Source: Paracentrotus lividus (lineage: Eukaryota > Echinodermata > Echinoidea > Camarodonta > Echinidae). Taken from it: 64,000 nt of DNA. A program made the position numbers and the translations under genes. The first letter of the stretch is position 1. The number at the start of each line of letters is the position of its first letter. Shown one piece after another: positions 43,030-54,176 of this stretch. The notes under the pieces were generated by a model. The model did not search any database. It was given only the letters and a program-made list of their open reading frames with translations, and was not told where the DNA came from. Location: positions 7,567,911-7,631,910 of the forward strand of contig CALNVZ010000649.1 in assembly GCA_940671915.1 (NCBI GenBank). The letters run 5' to 3'.

Positions 43030-44220
43030 GTAAGAGCCTTCTCAAAAGTCGAAATTCTGTTTGAAAGTTTTGTAGTCCTCACCTAGTGCTATATCATAAA
43101 GCAAACAAAATCGAAATCGGATGAAAAATGGCGAAGGAGTAGCATTTTGTAACCAATGTACAATATAGGTCAAAAATCAAGGTCAAAGGTCAAAGGGGTC
43201 AATAGTCAAAATTCCGTGAGGAAGTTTTGTAGTCCTCACCTAGTGCTATATCATAAAGCAAACAAAATTGAAATCGGATGAAAAATAGCGAAGGAGTAGC
43301 ATTTTGTAACCAATGTACAATATAGGTCAAAAATTAAGGTCAAAGGTCAAAGGGGTCAATAGTCAACATTCCGTGAGGAAGTTTTGTAGTCCTCACCTAG
43401 TGCTATATCATAAAGCAAACAAACTCGAAATCGGATGAAAAATAGCGAAGGAGTAGCATTTTGTAACTAATGTACAATATAGGTCAAAAATCAGGGTCAA
43501 AGGTCAAAGGGGCCAAAAGTCAAAATTCCGTGAGGAAGTTTTGTAGTCCTCACCTAGTGCTATATCATAAAGCAAACAAAATCGAAATCGGATGAAAAAT
43601 GGCAAAGGAGTAGCATTTTGTAACCAATGTACAATATAGGTCAAAAATCAGGGTCAAAGGTCAAAGGGGCCAAAAGTCAAAATTCTGTGAGGAAGTTTTG
43701 TAGTCCTCACCTAGTGGGATATTATAAAGCAAACAAAATTGAAATCGGATGAAAAATAGCGAAGGAGTAGCATTTTGTAACCAATGTACAGTATAGGTCA
43801 AAAATCAAGGTCAAAGGTCAAAGGGGTCAAAAGTCAAAATTCCGTGAGGAAGTTTTGTAGTCCTCACCTAGTGCTATATCATAAAGCAAACAAAATCGAA
43901 ATCGGATGAAAAATGGCGAAGGAGAAGCATTTTGTAACCAATGTACAATATAGGTCAAAAATCAGGGTCAAAGGTCAAAGGTCAAAATTCTGTGAAGAAG
44001 TTTTGAAGCCATCACCTAGTGCTATCATATAAAGCTAACGGAATCGAAATCGAATGAAAAATGGTGAGGGAGTAGCAAATTGAAGATTTTGATCACATAC
44101 GGACGCACGGACGGACGGACACACACACACACACACACACACATACACACGTACGGAGCCCGTTTCATAGTCCCCTGCTCGAACTCGTTCGGCGGGGACA
44201 ATTATAGCAATAATTGATCC
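43030..44220. repeat. 157-bp tandem array, seven units
   Basis: GTTTTGTAGTCCTCACCTAG starts at 43067, 43224, 43381, 43538, 43695 and 43852, exactly 157 bases apart, with a diverged seventh unit near 44000. Each unit includes GAAATCGGATGAAAAAT(G/A)GC, GGAGTAGCATTTTGTAA and AAGGTCAAAGGTCAAAGG. After the array come ACGGACGGACGGACAC, a CA run and a GC-rich end CGAACTCGTTCGGCGGGGAC. There is no coding capacity. Confidence 0.93.
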
Positions 44221-46422
44221 TTGCAATTAGTTCTAAAAAGGGGTCGTCTTTCCATAGTCTATACATTACCACAATTTTGTAAGCAAAACTTTTCTGCACA
44301 TTGTAAAATTCATTCCCATTATAACAAGTGGTTCAGCAGCACGTCAATTATCCTGATATGATGAAATTTTGAGATATTGAACAAAACATCTCGGACAATA
44401 TATTTGAAATCTGGACCAAGAATTGTCAAATCATAAAGATCTATCTGTGTCTGTGATTGTTATTAACAAAAATGAAACGTACTTCAAATTGCTTTTAACT
44501 CGAACAAATTATATCACTGAGCCATGTGATATAATGCGCAAAGCTGCTATGTGTTTAAAAACATTTGACAGAAATATTTGAGAATACAGTCCAATCCCGT
44601 TATAACAAGATACTCATGAACCAAAATTAACTTGTTAAACCAAAATCTGATACTGAACAAATAGGAACACACACTTGTGTGCATATTTTTGAAAATTTGG
44701 TCCAGGAGTATTATCTTGTTATAACAGGAATGGACTGTAACTTAGTAGATTTAATACATGTACTTATTAACAATAATCTGTTACAACCTTGAAGAATGGT
44801 CAAGTTTACTGGAATAGGAAATTACAATGTACTTCAAACAGTCTTCTAAAAATAATGGTCAACGTTGGAAAAGTAAAACCTGTTAAGGACTGAAGAAATA
44901 CATGTAACTGGCTAGGACAAATTTAACTTTAATATGAAGGGTTCAAAACAATAGAATACAAAGAGATGGCTACCGGTACTTGAAAAGACCTTGACTTTGG
45001 TATTAAATGCAAGTTTGACTTAGGCGAAGTTGAGTACATGTATTTGAGCCATAACAAAAAATATGTGCCAGTGATTTCATTCATAACACAATACCACTGA
45101 ATAATCCAGCTGGTATACTAGGCATCTCTTGGAACTCCAAATTTGTGATTGATGAATGGCACTATGGAACAAATGGTCGGCAGAAATGTCTAATGCAATA
45201 CAGCCCTACTTTAACAAAAGGAAGCAAGTGTGAAGTGATATATTAATCAAATTTGAGTTTTTGATGTTTTTATTGTCCATTCAATGCCATCTTTTTCCTG
45301 TCCAAATTTTGTTATATAAATGTTTATCCAGCTTAAAGATAGCTAAGGTAAGATGTCATGAGTTTACATTGACACCAGTGTAAATGACATTAACATTTTG
45401 CTCTTTCACAGGAAATGTCTCTTGCTTCCTTTTTTCAAAATAGGGCAGTATATACAATGGCATCAATGTGTCCTGAAAGATCTGATAACAATAGCTGCTA
45501 TTTAGAAAAGCCTACACATTTCTTCAGTTTCAACAGATTCATTTTTGGCAAGGTTGACTGTATGAAAGTATCGCACAATGCTACATGTATTGGCATTATG
45601 AAAACAGGATACAGTAGTTAAAATGGTTCCTGTTTACAAAGTCACATGCTTTAAAGGTACCGGTATCTATTAACATACATACATGTATTTAGAATGAAAG
45701 AAAAATTCAATTTTGTTTAATAATTGAAACATGAGAACTTTTCTTTAAAATAGTAAAGATACTGAGCCAATGTTTCAAAATGAAATATATCCTTTTTTAA
45801 AGGTCAGTTCTTGTATAGGCTATTTCAATTTATTGAAAATCTCATTCTATTACCTGAAAATGTGAAATGATATGACCTACTGAACATTTAAAATGCCAAT
45901 ACGAATGTCTGAAAAGCATACATATTTATGGGAATCATTTTAAATAGTGAAAATCTGAGATAATGTTTGAAAATGATATATGATTTTTGTTGTAATTGCA
46001 GATTTGTTAAAGTTTTGCCTGTTGAGATTATACACTTTAGTAGTCTTTTGTTGTGAACTCCAACATTTAATTAAAAAATGTTCTTAATTTGTAAATTTTG
46101 AATAGATACATGTAAACAGCCACACACTGTACTAGCATCTCATCTTGACTTAAAAACAAACAAACAAACATATATACATGTACATGTATGCTAACAAGGT
46201 TATGCTAAATAGGCTCAGACAATTTCCCCCTCATAATAATTTTTAAAGACTAAAGTCACTTTTTGTAATAGCATGGTGCTCAGAGGCATTTACAAACATC
46301 CTCAATTACAAATATTTACAATAAACATCGTCATTCACACAAAACTTAACTTACATGAAACGATGGTGATGATGGCTTTGTGTAAATAACACTGTAGTTT
46401 ACAAGTCTCTTTCAGAATAGTT
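44221..46422. other. Intergenic stretch between the 157-bp array and CDK9
   Basis: AT-rich sequence with no supported gene. The right part should hold the CDK9 3' UTR (minus strand). A minus-strand AATAAA occurs at 45269-45274, with others possible. Short ACATGTA-type repeats are scattered (for example 46170-46190). Confidence 0.5.
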
Positions 46423-48374
46423 TTAGAATACCCTGTCATAATTCTGGTCTGTAGGGGCTTGTGCAGGTCTGTTTGGCGGATGTGCATGGTGAGGGTTTCG
46501 ATGGTTAGCCCCTCCGGCATGTGATGGATGCTGTTGGATCCGACGCCTTGGTGTCAGGTACTCGAACATGGACTGCGTATGCGAAGACAGCATCCGCTCA
46601 AGGCTACACGGCATCGGATCTACCCAGAAGAAGTCATGGTTCAAAGCTAGATCCGAATCGATCCTCGATTTTGGATCCAGCGTGAGGAGTTTGTCGATTA
46701 AATCCAAGGCTTGTTGATCCTTGACGTAGCTTCGCAGACGATCCCTGACCTTTCGCTTCTGACCCTTGGGGAGTTCGAGAGTATGAGAGAGTTCTAGTTT
46801 CTCAAGTCCTGGCCAGACGCTGGCAGTGATTGAGCCGCAGAGATGGCTGATGAGCGTCAACTGGTGTTGCTCTGTGTTGCCTTGCATGATGGGACTTCTT
46901 GTCCACATCTCCGCCATGATACAGCCCGCCCCCCACAGGTCAATAGCAGGTCCGTAATTGCGCTCACCTAGCAACAGCTCCGGTGGGCGGTACCACAGCG
47001 TCACCACGCGGTTGGTGTAACGGTTCGGCTGGTCACCTTTTGGTAGGCTGAATGCTCGTGCGAGTCCAAAGTCGGCGAGCTTGAGAACTCCAGCTTTGGT
47101 GATGAGAATATTAGCAGCTTTCATGTCCCTATGGAGCACCTTGTTGCTGTGGATGTAGTAGAGTCCGTTTAGAAGCTGCTTGATGACCGATTTGATCTCT
47201 CCTAAAGAGAATTTGACATTGGTGTTGCTAAGAAGCCCAGCCAAGTCATGCTCACAGAACTCAAACACAAGATAAATGCTCCCCTTATACCTGTTGTATG
47301 CAGTAGCTGAAAGGAAAACACACAATAAATAAACAAATTTATCATTGATGGCTTGATAAAACAAGAACATGAGATGAGAGCAAATCTGATACAGTAAACA
47401 ATTAAAACCTAGAAGTTTTATCAATGAAAATTTCATTGTTAAACTGGTATATGATTACTCTTGTGGGCAGTCCCTAATAATTTTCTATTAGGAATAATGA
47501 ATAATACCCTTGTTGTTATAAACAGGAAGAGATCTATAGAGGGTGTAAAAAAAGGAAAAAAATAACAGGTATCCAATATTTCTTCCTTACTTGGACAAAA
47601 GGAAGCTGACAAAATGAAATTTTTTGTATTTGCTATTATTTATATATGTCTTACAGTGGAAATCTGAAAAATTTAGCTATTGAAAATCGTATTTGATATG
47701 ACTGCATCAAAGAAAAATGTTCGGTAATACGATTCACTTACATACAACATTTATACGCACCTTTAGTTCTACAAATCTCGTACAGCGGAACAACATTCTC
47801 ATGGCGAAGCAGCTGGAGGATCCGGATCTCTCTTAGTGCTGTAATTGGAAACTAAAAGAAATGGAGAGAAAATTAAATCAATTATGCATGAAACAAAAAT
47901 CAAAATAAAATCTGTGGGGACTTTCCTAAATAGGCTAATTGATTGATTTGCTGCCACTCAGCTGCCATTTTCTTTAAAATGAATTTAGATTATATACCTC
48001 TATCCACTACTAGCAGAAGTGCTATTTGTCTGATATTTCAATTATAGGCCTACATTGTAAAGAGACTAATAATCATTGTAATTATAAATGTGAAACTACA
48101 TGTACAGTGGTATCTTGTAGAATGCAGTTTTGTAACCATCCGAGATAAAAAATAAACCTGCAAATAGAACAATAGAACAAGTTGTGAAAACAGAAAAATA
48201 AAAGAATTAGAAATTGAAATTTTAAGAAAATTGGATAAATAAAATTAAAAAAAAAAAATTGAGCATTTAAATGGTCAAGATAACAAGTGGCAAAGCTATG
48301 GAGATCCTATCATTGTCAGTGCGACCAAGGTGTGTGATTTCATACTATAAAAACACTCTCCCATTTGATAGACA

Positions 48375-48434
<60 letters not shown>

Positions 48435-50637
48435 AAATCAAAACATTCCTTTTCCTCATTCCAAGGACAGTATATTATATATTTTGTGATACCTGTACTA
48501 CATGTACCCCCCCATAAAAAAGAATGCCTAATCTTCCAACAGAATCTATAACAGAGACAAATTATACAAAGATAATGGGAAAGTTATATTGTATTCAAGT
48601 TTAAGATCACATATCTGTCTCACATTGCCAATGGATGGATCTCCATAGCATTTAGTGATCTTAACATCTAAACGCACATGTATAAATTTCTAATTATTCA
48701 ATAAATTTTTCTCAAACATTCATTGATCAGGGTGCCGTTGCATCAAACTTACTGTTCTAATAAACTTGACAATGGTAACTTTCATGAAATACTGGATTAT
48801 AAGCAACGTTACCATAGAATTTTATACCACTGATGGCAAAGTTACTGCACAAAGCAACTGTTTATGTAGACCGAGGCTGCTTTGTCTTCATCGCGTATCT
48901 CTCAGAAGACAGAGAGCTTCCATTGCATGAGCTGTTCAAAATGCAGTGCTGTATTCTCTGTTAAATTTCCCCAAATTTCATGGGAAAAACTTACAGAAAC
49001 CCCCAAAATCCAACTTCAACAAGACAGTTGGGCATCAAAAAGGACAATTTGTAGAGAAAATCTACTTGCAGATGCGGTAAGTGGAATAACTTTCATCTTA
49101 CAGATCTATAATATGATCACCGAAAAGCACACTCAGCTATGTACACTGCATTTTGAACAGCACGCGCAATGGAAGTTCTCTGTCCTCAGAGGGGATTACG
49201 ATGAGGACAGAGCAGCCTCGGTCTACTGTTTATGCAACAGCAATCAAGTTCTTTGATTTATTTTTTTCTGTTTTATAATATGGTTCCTAGTGTTTCATTC
49301 TCTTTTAAATTCAATGGCTAGTATTCACAAAGGTGTTCTAAAGTTAACCTTGGCTTAAATCTGTGATTTAACTATGAGCAGCAAATGTAACACAATTTGT
49401 CAATTGATACTTACACATTTACTGGGTTCTGGAATCATGATATAATGGTTAGGAAAACTTCTGTACTCATCATTCCCAGGCATATTTTAAGAGTTTCATT
49501 ACCAAAAATTCTGATAAATCAAACATCTAAGGTTCTGGATTATGTCACATTTTGCTACTCATAGTTAAACCACAGTCACAGATTTAACCCACTCGCGTCA
49601 TTGTCCCACGTTTTGTGGTTTGGGTTAATAACTTTTGTTTCAGAGCTCTAAAAAATACACCAGATATATCAGCAGAAAGAGAAAAAAAATTCTACATACA
49701 TTGTGCCCATTGTTGTTGCATGACCGTACTGCATTTGATGCCAGGAATTTTATTAATGAGAATAATTCTTAAAATCCCCAAATTGGCAACACATTGGGAA
49801 GTTGAAGATCACTGTTTTTCATCAAAATTGGCAATCAAAAAAAAAATTGTTGAAGTTCCTGAACATGTGTGTTGGTTTCAAGGACATTACATTCAATTAG
49901 AAGCATGTATCATTGAATTTAAAATATTGCTGTTGCCAATTTGAGGAATAAAATGTGATCAATTTAGCCCTTAAATAATCTCTGTCCTGAATGAGTTGAT
50001 AGGCTTAATTTTAGGACAACTTTGTGAATACGGGCCAATGTTTCCACTCACCCCTTCCTTCTCATTCTCCATAAGAACTTTCTTCAAGGCGACAGTGTTC
50101 TTGTTCTTTTTGTGCTTTGCCTTGAACACCTCTCTGCAAGAGAAAAGCAACAATATAGAGTTTAATCAAGATTAAGAAATCTAAACATCAATAACTGTTG
50201 GAGCTATTTCAGGAAAACTCATGTGAAGAAAAACCAACTGTAAAGAGCATTTTTAGATAAAAACTCTCTCTATATAAAACAAAACATAATTGCCTTAAAA
50301 TCTGTGTTAAAATTTTAATCTTGAAATAATCTAGGCAATGTGAAAATATACTTACCAACTTACTTAGGCCTATAAGTCAAATAAATTCTAAAATAATTTT
50401 GGGGACAACCAGAAGACTCACGCTCACACAGTCAGATTCACTCCCTAGGCTAGAGTAGATGATCTTTTAATGTTGACAAAATATCAAGTACGTTTACAGA
50501 TGATGTGTAATTTACTTCCAATCCCATCCCATCCAATATCAATTCAATTCAATTCAATTCAATTCAATTCAATTCAATTCAATTCAATTCAATTAATTAT
50601 TCAATTCAATCCAATGACATGACAACAATGCTGATGG

Positions 50638-50680
<43 letters not shown>

Positions 50681-52817
50681 GATGATTGATAATGATGTGA
50701 ATGTGAATTTGTGATGATGAATTAATAGTATACTGGAATTCTTCCATTAGATTTTTAAAATTTTGTTTAGTAGAATTTTTAGACCTTTTTTGGATATGCC
50801 ACCTTGACTTGGTTGTAGGTTCTCAAGACACTTTTCTGCATTGACTTTCCATTGGAAGAAAACTGCTGCAATAAGGTACTTCCCAGTGCAAGGTCAATTA
50901 TGAATTGACCATGCATAACTAAGTCAAGTGCACGCTAGCAGCACCACTACGTGGGACTACTAGCAAATACAGTGACACTGTTAGGTGCATAACTACATTT
51001 CTATATAAATATTTTTTAACAAAACAACAAGAAAAAAGATGTATATTTTATTTTTACGTACCAATTATCCTTCCTTGTTGCCTATAACTTTATGGGGGTT
51101 CTGTCTCCACTCGATGTCATCAGAAAGGTTTAAAGTTGGTAAGAACCGAAATAAATTCCGGTTTCTGTAGCGACGAATGCAATGTACTGCTTGCAATGAA
51201 CTTATAACTTACGTCTTATGAGGGCGCTGTGCGGTGTATTCAAGGCCCTATATAAATACAGGGCCTTGGGGTAATTCGTGGAGTAAGTCGAGTAAGATTA
51301 CTTCCGGTGATAGGCCATCTCACTACCGATCCATTAAAAACTCATTGAGCTTGATTTAGTTTTTCTCCAAAGCTGAGAGATTTATATTTAATTTTTTTTG
51401 TAATAACCATGTTAATGTTTGCACATAGCAGGCCCCTAACTAGGATTTTTACGGGTGGGTTCGAAATCTGCAAAAAGTGGACAAAAAGGTACATCAAATT
51501 TTTTTGACATACGCCTGGCGATCAAAAAAGTAAATCAGATTTTTTTCCACGTTTAATATGGCCGCGTGATAAGTGGGGGGGGGGGGGGGGTGTAAAAAAA
51601 AAACCAAAAAAAAATCCGCCTTCGGCCCTCAAGAAGAGTACCATATAACAGCTATAGGGGTAGGCTCAAGTCGTTCTTTACATGATATCTTCCTTTTTTT
51701 TGTTCCTTTTAAATCAATTTTGTATTTTGTATTTTTGATATATAATGATATATAATTATATAATGATATTCTGAAGAGCTGCAACGCTCTGCAGGAGTGA
51801 CTATCTAATGTTAGAGGAGGGTGAAGGGGGGTGTGCCCCGGGCGGCAATTTAGGGGGCGCAAAAAATAATTATTAATAAAAGAATAAATAAATAAATAAA
51901 ATGAAAAGACGAAAAGAACAACAACAATAAAAAGAAGATGACTATGGGAAACGACAAGGAAAAGAATACGAAAGAGGAAAAGAAAAATTAAGGACAAGAA
52001 AAATAAGGACTTAAAAACACTGACAGTTGAAACCAGACGTCATAGATGTATTTTTTATTTCCAAGAAATTCCTTTACTGTTCTTGCTTCAACGTATTACG
52101 TTAAACTAGAACAATGTCAACAATTGTACTAGTCTTTCAGTTTTTCTACCCAGTGATGGATTCAGTAAGTACGATTATATCATGTGGGTCAGCGCACACG
52201 ACATAAAGTATTACGGTGTGGTCCGAGTTTGTTTTAGAAAATGCCGATTTCTCAGGGTGAAGTTGATTTGCGACGACTCTTACAATAGCGCCATAGCTGC
52301 ACACAGTAACGCATTGGAGGCGCTTTTACTACGTACGTGACACGCACCAGGACCAGCGGTGAGTTTCTCTTTATTTTCTATCTTTCATAACTTAAATCTC
52401 AACATTGTGTTTACTTTAAGAAACATATATATTAGTTATCATTATTGTTGTATCCTCTTATCATATATCTTACTATATCCTAATATCTGGGTCTACATTT
52501 TTTCCTACAACGAAAAGTACCTTATTCAATACGAGGTCAATATACTTCTGTCATATTGATCTCGTACATATGAGTGGTCAAGTGTATTACTGGAATTGGA
52601 ATCAATGTCTTGATGATTTTTCTACTTACCCAAATGTACCCTGACCTATTTTGGCCACTTTCTCATATTTCGACACTTCTTCACAATATTTGAATTCCAG
52701 GGAGTCTCTTTGATATGTAGCCATTGCCATCTTGTAACCTTGGTTGGCCGAAGCTTGACCAGGCGGCCCTGAAAAGGTTCCCCCTTTACTCGAACTGCTG
52801 CTCTCAGCTTTCTCCAT
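46423..52817 (-). CDS. CDK9: Cyclin-dependent kinase 9 (P-TEFb catalytic subunit), complete
   Basis: With cyclin T it phosphorylates the RNA polymerase II C-terminal domain, DSIF and NELF to release paused polymerase. Coding exons on the minus strand: 52817-52630, 50133-50052, 47851-47761 and 47306-46423 (stop TAA), 414 residues, all junctions in phase with standard splice sites. Kinase marks: GQGTFG 58-63, ATP-anchoring K80 in VALKK, E98 in the PITALRE helix, HRD 179-181, DFG 199-201 and activation-loop T218 within PNRYTNRVVTLWY. The C terminus ends YDRVF, matching the family end. The N terminus has about 30 extra residues rich in Ser, Gly and Gln before the conserved EVSKYEKVAKIG; it starts at the only ATG in frame near the family start, though M30 and M32 could also serve. 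Confidence 0.97.
48374..48431. repeat. Poly(A) run
   Basis: About 57 adenines in the CDK9 intron 3, interrupted by nothing visible. It could be a retroposon tail or a homopolymer; no body is recognised upstream. Confidence 0.8.
49312..50036. mobile_element. MITE-like element with TATTCACAAAG ends in CDK9 intron 2
   Basis: The left end GGCTAGTATTCACAAAGGTG is mirrored by ACTTTGTGAATACGGGCC at the right, and the inner AACCTTGGCTTAAATCTGTG with ATAGTTAAACCACAGTCACA suggests further arms. It stops 15 bases short of the exon 2 donor. Ends resemble the nested element at 23024-23437. Confidence 0.6.
50530..50690. repeat. Microsatellites (TTCAA)n and (GAT)n
   Basis: TTCAATTCAA-type pentamers run from about 50539 to 50610, followed by an ATG/GAT trinucleotide run at about 50633-50680, both in CDK9 intron 1. 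Confidence 0.9.
50745..50935 (-). repeat. Dispersed repeat in CDK9 intron 1
   Basis: The minus strand matches the repeat at 28640-28850: GGTCAATTCATAATTGACCT, GCACTGGGAAGTACC and GTCTAAAAATTCTACTAAAC occur in the same order. Confidence 0.72.
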
Positions 52818-54176
52818 TCTGTTTTTGGGTACGTACGTACTGACATGAAAATGAACGTATGGGTTACGTCGTGAAAGATAGTTTCGTTCAAGTTCTTGAA
52901 AATAATCTTACTTTCTTTAAAATGTTATGTCCTTACATATAAATAGGAAAACATCAAATATGTTTCATATATAGTAATTAATATGTTTTTTGGGGAATGC
53001 GTATTTCTAATAAGTATTCAAATGTCATTTTTATGAAAAATATGACAAAAGATGAACTTCGTTAAAGAGTAAAGTCTGGGTTTTCCCCGTACAGGAAGCG
53101 TTGACAATGATGGCATTTTCCACCAATCAGCGTCGTTATCCTTGACACACCTCCAAGCAAAGCTTGTTGTCGGTTCTATTGTGGCGCAGCTCATTGATTT
53201 TGACCTGAAGATTTGACTAGTTTTCTGAAGCAGGCATTCATAAGGTATATATGAATTTGATTACCCGTATCGGCCCGTATCTGCGTATGTATGTAAATCA
53301 TTCAACCGATAAAGTCTTGATACGAAACACATTATTTTCCGGCTCAGCACAACCACCCGCGGCCGCGCTACACATTCGCTCGCTGCATTGCACCGGCCGG
53401 TGGCTGTCTGTTGCGTGTTGGTGGGTCTGCAGTGTGTGTGGTGCTGACTCAGTGACTTGCGTTGCCTTTTGTTTTGGTGATAATAAAATAAAATAATAAT
53501 GGACGTAGATCTAGACCTGGAGGGGAGGAAGAGCTTTAATCATCTTGATCACGAATCAGTATAAATCATTACACCTTAGTTTACGGTTTGGGAGTAGCTT
53601 TAGATGCAACTTAATTAATTCATGTTAGAATTAATTAGAAAGAGAGTGAGACTGAGAGAGATTAATCGAGAGTTGACAAGAGTTTAGGCTTTAGTTTTAG
53701 CCATGTTTTTATTTGATCTACCTGGAGGAGGAGGGGGGGGGGGTGAGGGGATTCAGATCGATCTACTTTTTGGGAAGTGTTTTATCAGCATTACCAAATA
53801 GTGAGTCGTTGACTGAGTGAGAGATCCATCCATTTTCTAGAAAATACAGATAGAAGAAGACTTCCAAACTTGGGTTAAGCCTGAAGCGAAATAAAATGGT
53901 GAACAAATTATTGATTTTGATGATCGGCCCCCTTAGGCGTCTTCTCCAATCAAATGGTGTCAGTTTCCCGCGGCTTCCTGAGAAACATTTGGCTTTCAGC
54001 TTTTAACATGTTTAACGTGTTTAACGTGTTTAAGCCGTATTAAGATTTTGGGATTCTATTCAAAAGACGACAAATCAGCTTTTGGAATAAAAGACGCGGG
54101 AAACTGACACCTTTTATAGAATAGTGAAGGCGCCTTAATAAATAAATTATTTTATGGTGAATGATTCTTGTTGCAG
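52818..54176. promoter_or_regulatory. Head-to-head promoter interval between CDK9 and the aminotransferase
   Basis: The two genes diverge from this 1.36 kb interval. A CCAATCAG box lies at 53123-53130 and a GC-rich patch with CGCGGCCGCG at 53345-53405. A non-coding first exon of the aminotransferase probably lies here, because its first coding exon at 54177 begins after an intron acceptor (TTGTTGCAG). The exact start sites cannot be seen. Confidence 0.5.
53932..54138. mobile_element. MITE-like inverted-repeat element upstream of the first aminotransferase coding exon
   Basis: TTAGGCGTCTTCTCC and GGTGTCAGTTTCCCGCG on the left are mirrored by CGCGGGAAACTGACACC and GAAGGCGCCTTA on the right. 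About 205 bp, no coding capacity, ending about 40 bases before the acceptor. Confidence 0.72.

Noticed and set aside
43030-44220. CRISPR-like array
   Set aside because: The 157-bp units are contiguous and diverged along their whole length, with no short repeat and unique spacer pattern, in a eukaryotic genome.
46423-47436. 337-codon open frame taken as a complete kinase
   Set aside because: Its first 43 codons are intron; the true exon begins at 47306 after a TTTCAG acceptor and the kinase N-lobe comes from three upstream exons.
48882-49256. 124-codon open frame in CDK9 intron 2
   Set aside because: The ends GACCGAGGCTGCTTTGTCTTCATCG and its inverse near 49195-49227 show it spans another small inverted repeat; no domain is recognised.
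49615-49944. 109-codon open frame in CDK9 intron 2
   Set aside because: It lies within the MITE-like element and is AT-rich without coding character.
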